Positions 1 to 13,551 of a DNA stretch of 64,000 bases are shown here, one piece after another. This DNA is from Auanema rhodensis (Eukaryota; Nematoda; Chromadorea; Rhabditida; Rhabditidae). Both the position numbers and the translations under genes were made by a program. Location: positions 4,836,001 through 4,900,000 of the forward strand of contig OZ059897.1 in the NCBI GenBank assembly GCA_964057225.1. Direction: 5' to 3'. Position 1 is the stretch's first letter; every line of letters begins with the position of its first letter. Below the pieces are notes generated by a model. The model worked only from the letters and a program-made list of their open reading frames with translations. It was not told where the DNA came from and made no database searches.

Positions 1-2288
1 ACGTGTACATTTAATTAGCATAAATTAAAGTTCACGTAAATTTCAAAGTCATGGTTACCATGCACCAATATCAATAAAAATTTGTTTTTAGACTAATATG
101 GACATGGGGAATCTAATTTTAAAAACCGCATCTCTTTATCTTTCACGTGAAGCAAGTTACATACCAAGTGCACAGCACGTGTACATTTAATTAGCATAAA
201 TTAAAGTTCACGTAAATTTCAAAGTCATGGTTACCATGCACCAATATCAATAAAAATTTGTTTTTAGACTAATATGGACATGGGGAATCTAATTTTGAAA
301 ATCGCATCTCTTTATCTTTCACGTGAAGCGAGTTACATACCAAGTGCACATCACGTGTACATTTAATTAGCATAAATTAAAGTTCACGTAAATTTCAAAG
401 TCATGGTTACCATGCACTAATATCAATAAAAATTTGTTTTTAGACTAATATGGACATGGGGAATCTAATTTTGAAAACCGCATCTCTTTATCTTTCACGT
501 GAAGCGAGTTACATACCAAGTGCACATCACGTGTACATTTAATTAGCATAAATTAAAGTTCACGTAAATTTCAAAGTCATGGTTACCATGCACTAATATC
601 AATAAAAATTTGTTTTTAGACTAATATGGACATGGGGAATCTAATTTTGAAAACCGCATCTCTTTATCTTTCACGTGAAGCAAGTTACATACCAAGTGCA
701 CAGCACGTGTACATTTAATTAGCATAAATTAAAGTTCACGTAAATTTCAAAGTCATGGTTACCATGCACTAATATCAATAAAAATTTGTTTTTAGACTAA
801 TATGGACATGGGGAATCTAATTTTGAAAACCGCATCTCTTTATCTTTCACGTGAAGCAAGTTACATACCAAGTGCACAGCACGTGTACATTTAATTAGCA
901 TAAATTAAAGTTCACGTAAATTTCAAAGTCATGGTTACCATGCACCAATATCAATAAAAATTTGTTTTTAGACTAATATGGACATGGGGAATCTAATTTT
1001 GAAAACCGCATCTCTTTATCTTTCACGTGAAGTGGGTTACATACCAAGTGCACATCACGTGTACATTTAATTAGCATAAATTAAAGTTCACGTAAATTTC
1101 AAAGTCATGGTTACCATGCACCAATATCAATAAAAATTTGTTTTTAGACTAATATGGACATGGGGAATCTAATTTTAAAAACCGCATCTCTTTATCTTTC
1201 ACTTGAAGCAAGTTACATACCAAGTGCACAGCACGTGTACATTTAATTAGCATAAATTAAAGTTCACGTAAATTTCAAAGTCATGGTTACCATGCACCAA
1301 TATCAATAAAAATTTGTTTTTAGACTAATATGGACATGGGGAATCTAATTTTGAAAACCGCATCTCTTTATCTTTCACGTGAAGCGAGTTACATACCAAG
1401 TGCACAGCACGTGTACATTTAATTAGCATAAATTAAAGTTCACGTAAATTTCAAAGTCATGGTTACCATGCACCAATATCAATAAAAATTTGTTTTTAGA
1501 CTAATATGCACATGGGGAATCTAATTTTAAAAACCGCATCTCTTTATCTTTCACGTGAAGTGAGTTACATACCAAGTGCACAGCACGTGTACATTTAATT
1601 AGCATAAATTAAAGTTCACGTAAATTTCAAAGTCATGGTTACCATGCACTAATATCAATAAAAATTTGTTTTTAGACTAATATGGACATGGGGAATCTAA
1701 TTTTGAAAACCGCATCTCTTTATCTTTCACGTGAAGCAAGTTACATACCAAGTGCACATCACGTGCACATTTAATTAGCATAAATTAAAGTTCACGTAAA
1801 TTTCAAAGTCATGGTTACCATGAACCAATATCAATAAAAATTTGTTTTTAGACTAATATGGACATGGGGAATCTAATTTTAAAAACCGCATCTCTTTATC
1901 TTTCACGTGAAGCAAGTTACATACCAAGTGCATAGCACGTGTACATTTAATTAGCATAAATTAAAGTTCACGTAAATTTCAAAGTCATGGTTACCATGCA
2001 CCAATATCAATAAAAATTTGTTTTTAGACTAATATGGACATGGGGAATCTAATTGTGAAAACCGCATCTCTTTATCTTTCACGTGAAGCGAGTTACATAC
2101 CAAGTGCACATCACGTGTACATTTAATTAACATAAATTAAAGTTCACGTAAATTTCAAACTCATGATTACCATGCACCAATATCAATAAAAATTTGTTTT
2201 TAGACTAATATGGACATGGGGAATCTAATTTTGAAAACCGCATCTCTTTATCTTTCACGTGAAGTGGGTTACATACCAAGTGCACATC
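1..2288 (+). repeat. 13-monomer block, rearranged copy of the 13-mer HOR
   Basis: Thirteen monomers related to the unit that follows but shuffled. Monomer 2 (C126T, near 306) corresponds to the one near 2,946, 15 monomers away, while monomer 9 (G101C, near 1,509) corresponds to the one near 3,797, 13 away. This copy therefore has two monomers fewer at its left edge and two extra inside it (881-1232). The extra pair includes a GTGGG monomer and the only CACTTG palindrome break. The closing monomer (2113-2288) carries G18A, G48C and G54A. The window begins inside the array, so the block may extend leftward. Confidence 0.75.
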
Positions 2289-4576
2289 ACGTGTACATTT
2301 AATTAGCATAAATTAAAGTTCACGTAAATTTCAAAGTCATGGTTACCATGCACCAATATCAATAAAAATTTGTTTTTAGACTAATATGGACATGGGGAAT
2401 CTAATTTTAAAAACCGCATCTCTTTATCTTTCACGTGAAGCAAGTTACATACCAAGTGCACAGCACGTGTACATTTAATTAGCATAAATTAAAGTTCACG
2501 TAAATTTCAAAGTCATGGTTACCATGCACCAATATCAATAAAAATTTGTTTTTAGACTAATATGGACATGGGGAATCTAATTTTAAAAACCGCATCTCTT
2601 TATCTTTCACGTGAAGCAAGTTACATACCAAGTGCACAGCACGTGTACATTTAATTAGCATAAATTAAAGTTCACGTAAATTTCAAAGTCATGGTTACCA
2701 TGCACCAATATCAATAAAAATTTGTTTTTAGACTAATATGGACATGGGGAATCTAATTTTAAAAACCGCATCTCTTTATCTTTCACGTGAAGCAAGTTAC
2801 ATACCAAGTGCACAGCACGTGTACATTTAATTAGCATAAATTAAAGTTCACGTAAATTTCAAAGTCATGGTTACCATGCACCAATATCAATAAAAATTTG
2901 TTTTTAGACTAATATGGACATGGGGAATCTAATTTTGAAAATCGCATCTCTTTATCTTTCACGTGAAGCGAGTTACATACCAAGTGCACATCACGTGTAC
3001 ATTTAATTAGCATAAATTAAAGTTCACGTAAATTTCAAAGTCATGGTTACCATGCACTAATATCAATAAAAAATTGTTTTTAGACTAATATGGACATGGG
3101 GAATCTAATTTTGAAAACCGCATCTCTTTATCTTTCACGTGAAGCGAGTTACATACCAAGTGCACATCACGTGTACATTTAATTAGCATAAATTAAAGTT
3201 CACGTAAATTTCAAAGTCATGGTTACCATGCACTAATATCAATAAAAATTTGTTTTTAGACTAATATGGACATGGGGAATCTAATTTTGAAAACCGCATC
3301 TCTTTATCTTTCACGTGAAGCAAGTTACATACCAAGTGCACAGCACGTGTACATTTAATTAGCATAAATTAAAGTTCACGTAAATTTCAAAGTCATGGTT
3401 ACCATGCACTAATATCAATAAAAATTTGTTTTTAGACTAATATGGACATGGGGAATCTAATTTTGGAAACCGCATCTCTTTATCTTTCACGTGAAGCAAG
3501 TTACATACCAAGTGCACATCACGTGTACATTTAATTAGCATAAATTAAAGTTCACGTAAATTTCAAAGTCATGGTTACCATGCACCAATATCAATAAAAA
3601 TTTGTTTTTAGACTAATATGGACATGGGGAATCTAATTTTGAAAACCGCATCTCTTTATCTTTCACGTGAAGCGAGTTACATACCAAGTGCACAGCACGT
3701 GTACATTTAATTAGCATAAATTAAAGTTCACGTAAATTTCAAAGTCATGGTTACCATGCACCAATATCAATAAAAATTTGTTTTTAGACTAATATGCACA
3801 TGGGGAATCTAATTTTAAAAACCGCATCTCTTTATCTTTCACGTGAAGTGAGTTACATACCAAGTGCACAGCACGTGTACATTTAATTAGCATAAATTAA
3901 AGTTCACGTAAATTTCAAAGTCATGGTTACCATGCACTAATATCAATAAAAATTTGTTTTTAGACTAATATGGACATGGGGAATCTAATTTTGAAAACCG
4001 CATCTCTTTATCTTTCACGTGAAGCAAGTTACATACCAAGTGCACATCACGTGCACATTTAATTAGCATAAATTAAAGTTCACGTAAATTTCAAAGTCAT
4101 GGTTACCATGAACCAATATCAATAAAAATTTGTTTTTAGACTAATATGGACATGGGGAATCTAATTTTAAAAACCGCATCTCTTTATCTTTCACGTGAAG
4201 CAAGTTACATACCAAGTGCATAGCACGTGTACATTTAATTAGCATAAATTAAAGTTCACGTAAATTTCAAAGTCATGGTTACCATGCACCAATATCAATA
4301 AAAATTTGTTTTTAGACTAATATGGACATGGGGAATCTAATTGTGAAAACCGCATCTCTTTATCTTTCACGTGAAGCGAGTTACATACCAAGTGCACATC
4401 ACGTGTACATTTAATTAACATAAATTAAAGTTCACGTAAATTTCAAACTCATGATTACCATGCACCAATATCAATAAAAATTTGTTTTTAGACTAATATG
4501 GACATGGGGAATCTAATTTTGAAAACCGCATCTCTTTATCTTTCACGTGAAGTGGGTTACATACCAAGTGCACATC
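2289..4576 (+). repeat. 13-mer HOR unit, complete copy (2,288 bp)
   Basis: Thirteen monomers, repeated at +2,288 bp in the following block. Markers include C126T at about 2,946 (again about 5,230), T81A (AAAAAATTG) at about 3,070, A122G (TTTGGAAACC) at about 3,466, G101C at about 3,797 (also near 1,509), T119G (AATTGTG) at about 4,340 (also near 2,055), and the G18A+G48C+G54A monomer near 4,420-4,460 (also near 2,130-2,165). It opens with three near-identical G121A/GCAAG/CACAGC monomers. Confidence 0.85.
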
Positions 4577-5808
4577 ACGTGTACATTTAATTAGCATAAA
4601 TTAAAGTTCACGTAAATTTCAAAGTCATGGTTACCATGCACCAATATCAATAAAAATTTGTTTTTAGACTAATATGGACATGGGGAATCTAATTTTAAAA
4701 ACCGCATCTCTTTATCTTTCACGTGAAGCAAGTTACATACCAAGTGCACAGCACGTGTACATTTAATTAGCATAAATTAAAGTTCACGTAAATTTCAAAG
4801 TCATGGTTACCATGCACCAATATCAATAAAAATTTGTTTTTAGACTAATATGGACATGGGGAATCTAATTTTAAAAACCGCATCTCTTTATCTTTCACGT
4901 GAAGCAAGTTACATACCAAGTGCACAGCACGTGTACATTTAATTAGCATAAATTAAAGTTCACGTAAATTTCAAAGTCATGGTTACCATGCACCAATATC
5001 AATAAAAATTTGTTTTTAGACTAATATGGACATGGGGAATCTAATTTTAAAAACCGCATCTCTTTATCTTTCACGTGAAGCAAGTTACATACCAAGTGCA
5101 CAGCACGTGTACATTTAATTAGCATAAATTAAAGTTCACGTAAATTTCAAAGTCATGGTTACCATGCACCAATATCAATAAAAATTTGTTTTTAGACTAA
5201 TATGGACATGGGGAATCTAATTTTGAAAATCGCATCTCTTTATCTTTCACGTGAAGCGAGTTACATACCAAGTGCACATCACGTGTACATTTAATTAGCA
5301 TAAATTAAAGTTCACGTAAATTTCAAAGTCATGGTTACCATGCACTAATATCAATAAAAAATTGTTTTTAGACTAATATGGACATGGGGAATCTAATTTT
5401 GAAAACCGCATCTCTTTATCTTTCACGTGAAGCGAGTTACATACCAAGTGCACATCACGTGTACATTTAATTAGCATAAATTAAAGTTCACGTAAATTTC
5501 AAAGTCATGGTTACCATGCACTAATATCAATAAAAATTTGTTTTTAGACTAATATGGACATGGGGAATCTAATTTTGAAAACCGCATCTCTTTATCTTTC
5601 ACGTGAAGCAAGTTACATACCAAGTGCACAGCACGTGTACATTTAATTAGCATAAATTAAAGTTCACGTAAATTTCAAAGTCATGGTTACCATGCACTAA
5701 TATCAATAAAAATTTGTTTTTAGACTAATATGGACATGGGGAATCTAATTTTGGAAACCGCATCTCTTTATCTTTCACGTGAAGCAAGTTACATACCAAG
5801 TGCACATC
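4577..5808 (+). repeat. 13-mer HOR, truncated third copy (7 monomers)
   Basis: Seven monomers that match 2289-3520 in order: three G121A monomers, the C126T monomer, the T81A monomer, a C66T monomer and the A122G monomer. The next monomer (5809, with T75A and a TTTATTTAG change) does not match its counterpart at 3,521, so the 13-mer ends here. The last three monomers are also the first three of the 10-mer unit, so the two HORs share material and overlap. Confidence 0.8.
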
Positions 5809-7040
5809 ACGTGTACATTTATTTAGCATAAATTAAAGTTCACGTAAATTTCAAAGTCATGGTTACCATGCACCAATATCAAAAAAAATTTGTTTTTAGA
5901 CTAATATGGACATGGGGAATCTAATTTTGGAAACCGCATCTCTTTATCTTTCACGTGAAGCAAGTTACATACCAAGTGCACATCACGTGTACATTTAATT
6001 AGCATAAATTAAAGTTCACGTAAATTTCAAAGTCATGGTTACCATGCACTAATATCAATAAAAATTTGTTTTTAGACTAATATGGACATGGGGAATCTAA
6101 TTTTGAAAACCGCATCTCTTTATCTTTCACGTGAAGCAAGTTACATACCAAGTGCACATCACGTGTACATTTAATTAGCATAAATTAAAGTTCACGTAAA
6201 TTTCAAAGTCATGGTTACCATGCACCAATATCAATAAAAATTTGTTTTTAGACTAATATGGACATGGGGAATCTAATTTTGAAAACCGCATCTTTTTATC
6301 TTTCACGTGAAGTGGGTTACATACCAAGTGCACATCACGTGTACATTTAATTAGCATAAATTAAAGTTAACGTAAATTTCAAAGTCATGGTTACCATGCA
6401 CCAATATCAATAAAAATTAGTTTTTAGACTAATATGGACATGGGGAATCTAATTTTGAAAACCGCATCTCTTTATCTTTCACGTGAAGCGAGTTACATAC
6501 CAAGTGCACATCACGTGTACATTTAATTAGCATAAATTAAAGTTCACGTAAATTTCAAAGTCATGGTGACCATGCACCAATATCAATAAAAATTAGTTTT
6601 TAGACTAATATGGACATGGGGAATCTAATTTTAGAAACCGCATCTCTTTATCTTTCACGTGAAGCAAGTTACATACCAAGTGCACAGCACGTGTACATTT
6701 AATTAGCATAAATTAAAGTTCACGTAAATTTCAAAGTCATGGTTACCATGCACCAATATCAATAAAAATTTGTTTTTAGACTAATATGGACATGGGGAAT
6801 CTAATTTTGGAAACCGCATCTCTTTATCTTTCACGTGAAGCAAGTTACATACCAAGTGCACATCACGTGTACATTTAATTAGCATAAATTAAAGTTCACG
6901 TAAATTTCAAAGTCATGGTTACCATGCACTAATATCAATAAAAATTTGTTTTTAGACTAATATGGACATGGGGAATCTAATTTTGAAAACCGCATCTCTT
7001 TATCTTTCACGTGAAGCGAGTTACATACCAAGTGCACATC
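5281..7040 (+). repeat. 10-mer HOR unit, copy 1 (1,760 bp)
   Basis: Ten monomers repeated immediately at +1,760 bp. Diagnostic monomers: T81A (about 5,361), A122G twice, T75A (CAAAAAAAATTT, about 5,883), C134T with GTGGG (about 6,294-6,313), a GTTAACG change of the CACGTA motif together with T83A (about 6,368 and 6,419), then T56G with T83A (about 6,568-6,595). The monomer at 6,513 has TTTAGAAACC where its partner has TTTAAAAACC, so the two copies have diverged slightly. Confidence 0.85.
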
Positions 7041-8800
7041 ACGTGTACATTTAATTAGCATAAATTAAAGTTCACGTAAATTTCAAAGTCATGGTTACCA
7101 TGCACTAATATCAATAAAAAATTGTTTTTAGACTAATATGGACATGGGGAATCTAATTTTGAAAACCGCATCTCTTTATCTTTCACGTGAAGCGAGTTAC
7201 ATACCAAGTGCACATCACGTGTACATTTAATTAGCATAAATTAAAGTTCACGTAAATTTCAAAGTCATGGTTACCATGCACTAATATCAATAAAAATTTG
7301 TTTTTAGACTAATATGGACATGGGGAATCTAATTTTGAAAACCGCATCTCTTTATCTTTCACGTGAAGCAAGTTACATACCAAGTGCACAGCACGTGTAC
7401 ATTTAATTAGCATAAATTAAAGTTCACGTAAATTTCAAAGTCATGGTTACCATGCTCCAATATCAATAAAAATTTGTTTTTAGACTAATATGGACATGGG
7501 GAATCTAATTTTGGAAACCGCATCTCTTTATCTTTCACGTGAAGCAAGTTACATACCAAGTGCACATCACGTGTACATTTAATTAGCATAAATTAAAGTT
7601 CACGTAAATTTCAAAGTCATGGTTACCATGCACCAATATCAAAAAAAATTTGTTTTTAGACTAATATGGACATGGGGAATCTAATTTTGGAAACCGCATC
7701 TCTTTATCTTTCACGTGAAGCAAGTTACATACCAAGTGCACATCACGTGTACATTTAATTAGCATAAATTAAAGTTCACGTAAATTTCAAAGTCATGGTT
7801 ACCATGCACTAATATCAATAAAAATTTGTTTTTAGACTAATATGGACATGGGGAATCTAATTTTGAAAACCGCATCTCTTTATCTTTCACGTGAAGCAAG
7901 TTACATACCAAGTGCACATCACGTGTACATTTAATTAGCATAAATTAAAGTTCACGTAAATTTCAAAGTCATGGTTACCATGCACCAATATCAATAAAAA
8001 TTTGTTTTTAGACTAATATGGACATGGGGAATCTAATTTTGAAAACCGCATCTTTTTATCTTTCACGTGAAGTGGGTTACATACCAAGTGCACATCACGT
8101 GTACATTTAATTAGCATAAATTAAAGTTAACGTAAATTTCAAAGTCATGGTTACCATGCACCAATATCAATAAAAATTAGTTTTTAGACTAATATGGACA
8201 TGGGGAATCTAATTTTGAAAACCGCATCTCTTTATCTTTCACGTGAAGCGAGTTACATACCAAGTGCACATCACGTGTACATTTAATTAGCATAAATTAA
8301 AGTTCACGTAAATTTCAAAGTCATGGTGACCATGCACCAATATCAATAAAAATTAGTTTTTAGACTAATATGGACATGGGGAATCTAATTTTAAAAACCG
8401 CATCTCTTTATCTTTCACGTGAAGCAAGTTACATACCAAGTGCACAGCACGTGTACATTTAATTAGCATAAATTAAAGTTCACGTAAATTTCAAAGTCAT
8501 GGTTACCATGCACCAATATCAATAAAAATTTGTTTTTAGACTAATATGGACATGGGGAATCTAATTTTGGAAACCGCATCTCTTTATCTTTCACGTGAAG
8601 CAAGTTACATACCAAGTGCACATCACGTGTACATTTAATTAGCATAAATTAAAGTTCACGTAAATTTCAAAGTCATGGTTACCATGCACTAATATCAATA
8701 AAAATTTGTTTTTAGACTAATATGGACATGGGGAATCTAATTTTGAAAACCGCATCTCTTTATCTTTCACGTGAAGCAAGTTACATACCAATTGCACAGC
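7041..8800 (+). repeat. 10-mer HOR unit, copy 2 (1,760 bp)
   Basis: Same ten monomers in the same order as 5281-7040, with T75A at about 7,643, GTTAACG at about 8,128 and T56G/T83A at about 8,328-8,355. Private changes include TGCTCC instead of the expected C66T form near 7,455, and CCAATTGCAC near 8,790. The last monomer ends GCAAG/CACAGC instead of GCGAG/CACATC, marking the exit from the 10-mer periodicity. Confidence 0.85.
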
Positions 8801-9855
8801 ACGTGTACATTTAATTAGCATAAATTAAAGTTCACGTAAATTTCAAAGTCATGGTTACCATGCACTAATATCAATAAAAATTTGTTTTTAGACTAATATG
8901 GACATGGGGAATCTAATTTTGAAAACCGCATCTCTTTATCTTTCACGTGAAGCAAGTTACATACCAAGTGCATAGCACGTGTACATTTAATTAGCATAAA
9001 TTAAAGTTCACGTAAATTTCAAAGTCATGGTTACCATGAACCAATATCAATAAAAATTTGTTTTTAGACTAATATGGACATGGGGAATCTAATTTTAAAA
9101 ACCGCATCTCTTTATCTTTCACGTGAAGCAAGTTACATACCAAGTGCACAGCACGTGTACATTTAATTAGCATAAATTAAAGTTCACGTAAATTTCAAAG
9201 TCATGGTTACCATGCACTAATATCAATAAAAATTTGTTTTTAGACTAATATGGACATGGGGAATCTAATTTTGAAAACCGCATCTCTTTATCTTTCACGT
9301 GAAGCAAGTTACATACCAAGTGCATAGCACGTGTACATTTAATTAGCATAAATTAAAGTTCACGTAAATTTCAAAGTCATGGTTACCATGAACCAATATC
9401 AATAAAAATTTGTTTTTAGACTAATATGGACATGGGGAATCTAATTTTAAAAACCGCATCTCTTTATCTTTCACGTGAAGCAAGTTACATACCAAGTGCA
9501 TAGCACGTGTACATTTAATTAGCATAAATTAAAGTTCACGTAAATTTCAAAGTCATGGTTACCATGCACCAATATCAATAAAAATTTGTTTTTAGACTAA
9601 TATGGACATGGGGAATCTAATTTTAAAAACCGCATCTCTTTATCTTTCACGTGAAGCAAGTTACATACCAAGTGCACAGCACGTGTACATTTAATTAGCA
9701 TAAATTAAAGTTCACGTAAATTTCAAAGTCATGGTTACCATGCACCAATATCAATGAAATTTGTTTTTAGACTAATATGGACATGGGGAATCTAATTTTA
9801 AAAACCGCATCTCTTTATCTTTCACGTGAAGCGAGTTACATACCAAGTGCACATC
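8801..9855 (+). repeat. Dimer repeat and transition into the 8-mer zone
   Basis: Six monomers. The pair at 8801-9152 (a C66T monomer, then a C63A/G121A monomer) is repeated at 9153-9504 with 352-bp spacing. Two C66/G121A monomers follow. The last (9681-9855) is 175 bp, with TCAATGAAATTTG in place of the usual A5 tract near 9,756, that is A76G plus loss of one A. This is the first break in strict 176-bp phasing. Confidence 0.8.
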
Positions 9856-11263
9856 ACGTGTACATTTAATTAGCATAAATTGAAGTTCACGTAAATTTGA
9901 AAGTCATGGTGACCATGCACCAATATCAATAAAAATTAGTTTTTAGACTAATATGGACATGGGGAATCTAATTTTAAAAACCGCATCTCTTTATCTTTCA
10001 CGTGAAGCAAGTTACATACCAAGTGCACAGCACGTGTACATTTAATTAGCATAAATTAAAGTTCACGTAAATTTCAAAGTCATGGTTACCATGCACCAAT
10101 ATCAATAAAAATTTGTTTTTAGACTAATATGGACATGGGGAATCTAATTTTGGAAACCGCATCTCTTTATCTTTCACGTGAAGCAAGTTACATACCAAGT
10201 GCACATCACGTGTACATTTAATTAGCATAAATTAAAGTTCACGTAAATTTCAAAGTCATGGTTACCATGCACTAATATCAATAAAAATTTGTTTTTAGAC
10301 TAATATGGACATGGGGAATCTAATTTTGAAAACCGCATCTCTTTATCTTTCACGTGAAGCAAGTTACATACCAAGTGCACAGCACGTGTACATTTAATTA
10401 GCATAAATTAAAGTTCACGTAAATTTCAAAGTCATGGTTACCATGCACTAATATCAATAAAAATTTGTTTTTAGACTAATATGGACATGGGGAATCTAAT
10501 TTTGAAAACCGCATCTCTTTATCTTTCACGTGAAGCAAGTTACATACCAAGTGCATAGCACGTGTACATTTAATTAGCATAAATTAAAGTTCACGTAAAT
10601 TTCAAAGTCATGGTTACCATGCACTAATATCAATAAAAATTTGTTTTTAGACTAATATGGACATGGGGAATCTAATTTTGAAAACCGCATCTCTTTATCT
10701 TTCACGTGAAGCAAGTTACATACCAAGTGCATAGCACGTGTACATTTAATTAGCATAAATTAAAGTTCACGTAAATTTCAAAGTCATGGTTACCATGAAC
10801 CAATATCAATAAAAATTTGTTTTTAGACTAATATGGACATGGGGAATCTAATTTTAAAAACCGCATCTCTTTATCTTTCACGTGAAGCAAGTTACATACC
10901 AAGTGCATAGCACGTGTACATTTAATTAGCATAAATTAAAGTTCACGTAAATTTCAAAGTCATGGTTACCATGCACCAATATCAATAAAAATTTGTTTTT
11001 AGACTAATATGGACATGGGGAATCTAATTTTAAAAACCGCATCTCTTTATCTTTCACGTGAAGCAAGTTACATACCAAGTGCACAGCACGTGTACATTTA
11101 ATTAGCATAAATTAAAGTTCACGTAAATTTCAAAGTCATGGTTACCATGCACCAATATCAATAAAAATTTGTTTTTAGACTAATATGGACATGGGGAATC
11201 TAATTTTAAAAACCGCATCTCTTTATCTTTCACGTGAAGCGAGTTACATACCAAGTGCACATC
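9856..11263 (+). repeat. 8-mer HOR unit, copy 1 (1,408 bp)
   Basis: Opens with a highly marked monomer: A27G (ATTGAAG), ATTTGAAAG, T56G and T83A (about 9,882-9,940). The following monomers carry A122G, C66T, C66T, C66T, C63A and two G121A forms. The opening monomer recurs at 11,264 and 12,672 with exact 1,408-bp spacing. A simpler relative with T56G and T83A sits at 8,273, suggesting the unit grew out of the 10-mer zone. Confidence 0.85.
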
Positions 11264-12671
11264 ACGTGTACATTTAATTAGCATAAATTGAAGTTCACGT
11301 AAATTTGAAAGTCATGGTGACCATGCACCAATATCAATAAAAATTAGTTTTTAGACTAATATGGACATGGGGAATCTAATTTTAAAAACCGCATCTCTTT
11401 ATCTTTCACGTGAAGCAAGTTACATACCAAGTGCACAGCACGTGTACATTTAATTAGCATAAATTAAAGTTCACGTAAATTTCAAAGTCATGGTTACCAT
11501 GCACCAATATCAATAAAAATTTGTTTTTAGACTAATATGGACATGGGGAATCTAATTTTGGAAACCGCATCTCTTTATCTTTCACGTGAAGCAAGTTACA
11601 TACCAAGTGCACATCACGTGTACATTTAATTAGCATAAATTAAAGTTCACGTAAATTTCAAAGTCATGGTTACCATGCACTAATATCAATAAAAATTTGT
11701 TTTTAGACTAATATGGACATGGGGAATCTAATTTTGAAAACCGCATCTCTTTATCTTTCACGTGAAGCAAGTTACATACCAAGTGCACAGCACGTGTACA
11801 TTTAATTAGCATAAATTAAAGTTCACGTAAATTTCAAAGTCATGGTTACCATGCACTAATATCAATAAAAATTTGTTTTTAGACTAATATGGACATGGGG
11901 AATCTAATTTTGAAAACCGCATCTCTTTATCTTTCACGTGAAGCAAGTTACATACCAAGTGCATAGCACGTGTACATTTAATTAGCATAAATTAAAGTTC
12001 ACGTAAATTTCAAAGTCATGGTTACCATGAACCAATATCAATAAAAATTTGTTTTTAGACTAATATGGACATGGGGAATCTAATTTTAAAAACCGCATCT
12101 CTTTATCTTTCACGTGAAGCAAGTTACATACCAAGTGCATAGCACGTGTACATTTAATTAGCATAAATTAAAGTTCACGTAAATTTCAAAGTCATGGTTA
12201 CCATGAACCAATATCAATAAAAATTTGTTTTTAGACTAATATGGACATGGGGAATCTAATTTTAAAAACCGCATCTCTTTATCTTTCACGTGAAGCAAGT
12301 TACATACCAAGTGCATAGCACGTGTACATTTAATTAGCATAAATTAAAGTTCACGTAAATTTCAAAGTCATGGTTACCATGCACCAATATCAATAAAAAT
12401 TTGTTTTTAGACTAATATGGACATGGGGAATCTAATTTTAAAAACCGCATCTCTTTATCTTTCACGTGAAGCAAGTTACATACCAAGTGCACAGCACGTG
12501 TACATTTAATTAGCATAAATTAAAGTTCACGTAAATTTCAAAGTCATGGTTACCATGCACCAATATCAATAAAAATTTGTTTTTAGACTAATATGGACAT
12601 GGGGAATCTAATTTTAAAAACCGCATCTCTTTATCTTTCACGTGAAGCGAGTTACATACCAAGTGCACATC
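11264..12671 (+). repeat. 8-mer HOR unit, copy 2 (1,408 bp)
   Basis: Same order as copy 1 except at one position: the fifth monomer carries C63A (ATGAACC) instead of C66T (GCACTAA). Length is unchanged, so this is a monomer-type replacement without a copy-number change, as expected from gene conversion or paired exchanges. Confidence 0.85.
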
Positions 12672-13551
12672 ACGTGTACATTTAATTAGCATAAATTGAA
12701 GTTCACGTAAATTTGAAAGTCATGGTGACCATGCACCAATATCAATAAAAATTAGTTTTTAGACTAATATGGACATGGGGAATCTAATTTTAAAAACCGC
12801 ATCTCTTTATCTTTCACGTGAAGCAAGTTACATACCAAGTGCACAGCACGTGTACATTTAATTAGCATAAATTAAAGTTCACGTAAATTTCAAAGTCATG
12901 GTTACCATGCACCAATATCAATAAAAATTTGTTTTTAGACTAATATGGACATGGGGAATCTAATTTTGGAAACCGCATCTCTTTATCTTTCACGTGAAGC
13001 AAGTTACATACCAAGTGCACATCACGTGTACATTTAATTAGCATAAATTAAAGTTCACGTAAATTTCAAAGTCATGGTTACCATGCACTAATATCAATAA
13101 AAATTTGTTTTTAGACTAATATGGACATGGGGAATCTAATTTTGAAAACCGCATCTCTTTATCTTTCACGTGAAGCAAGTTACATACCAAGTGCACAGCA
13201 CGTGTACATTTAATTAGCATAAATTAAAGTTCACGTAAATTTCAAAGTCATGGTTACCATGCACTAATATCAATAAAAATTTGTTTTTAGACTAATATGG
13301 ACATGGGGAATCTAATTTTGAAAACCGCATCTCTTTATCTTTCACGTGAAGCAAGTTACATACCAAGTGCATAGCACGTGTACATTTAATTAGCATAAAT
13401 TAAAGTTCACGTAAATTTCAAAGTCATGGTTACCATGAACCAATATCAATAAAAATTTGTTTTTAGACTAATATGGACATGGGGAATCTAATTTTAAAAA
13501 CCGCATCTCTTTATCTTTCACGTGAAGCAAGTTACATACCAAGTGCATAGC
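12672..13551 (+). repeat. 8-mer HOR, truncated third copy (5 monomers)
   Basis: Five monomers matching the start of the unit: the A27G/T56G/T83A monomer, A122G, C66T, C66T/CATAGC and C63A/G121A. From 13,552 the monomers change type (G107A, ATGAGGAAT), so the 8-mer pattern stops at a monomer boundary within the resolution of the variants. Confidence 0.8.

Noticed and set aside
9681-9855. 1-bp deletion as a sequencing error
   Set aside because: It coincides with a linked A76G change, and the later 1-bp deletions at about 55,521 and 56,577 are shared between duplicated units, so at least those are inherited. The single cases near 9,756 and 59,084 could still be errors.
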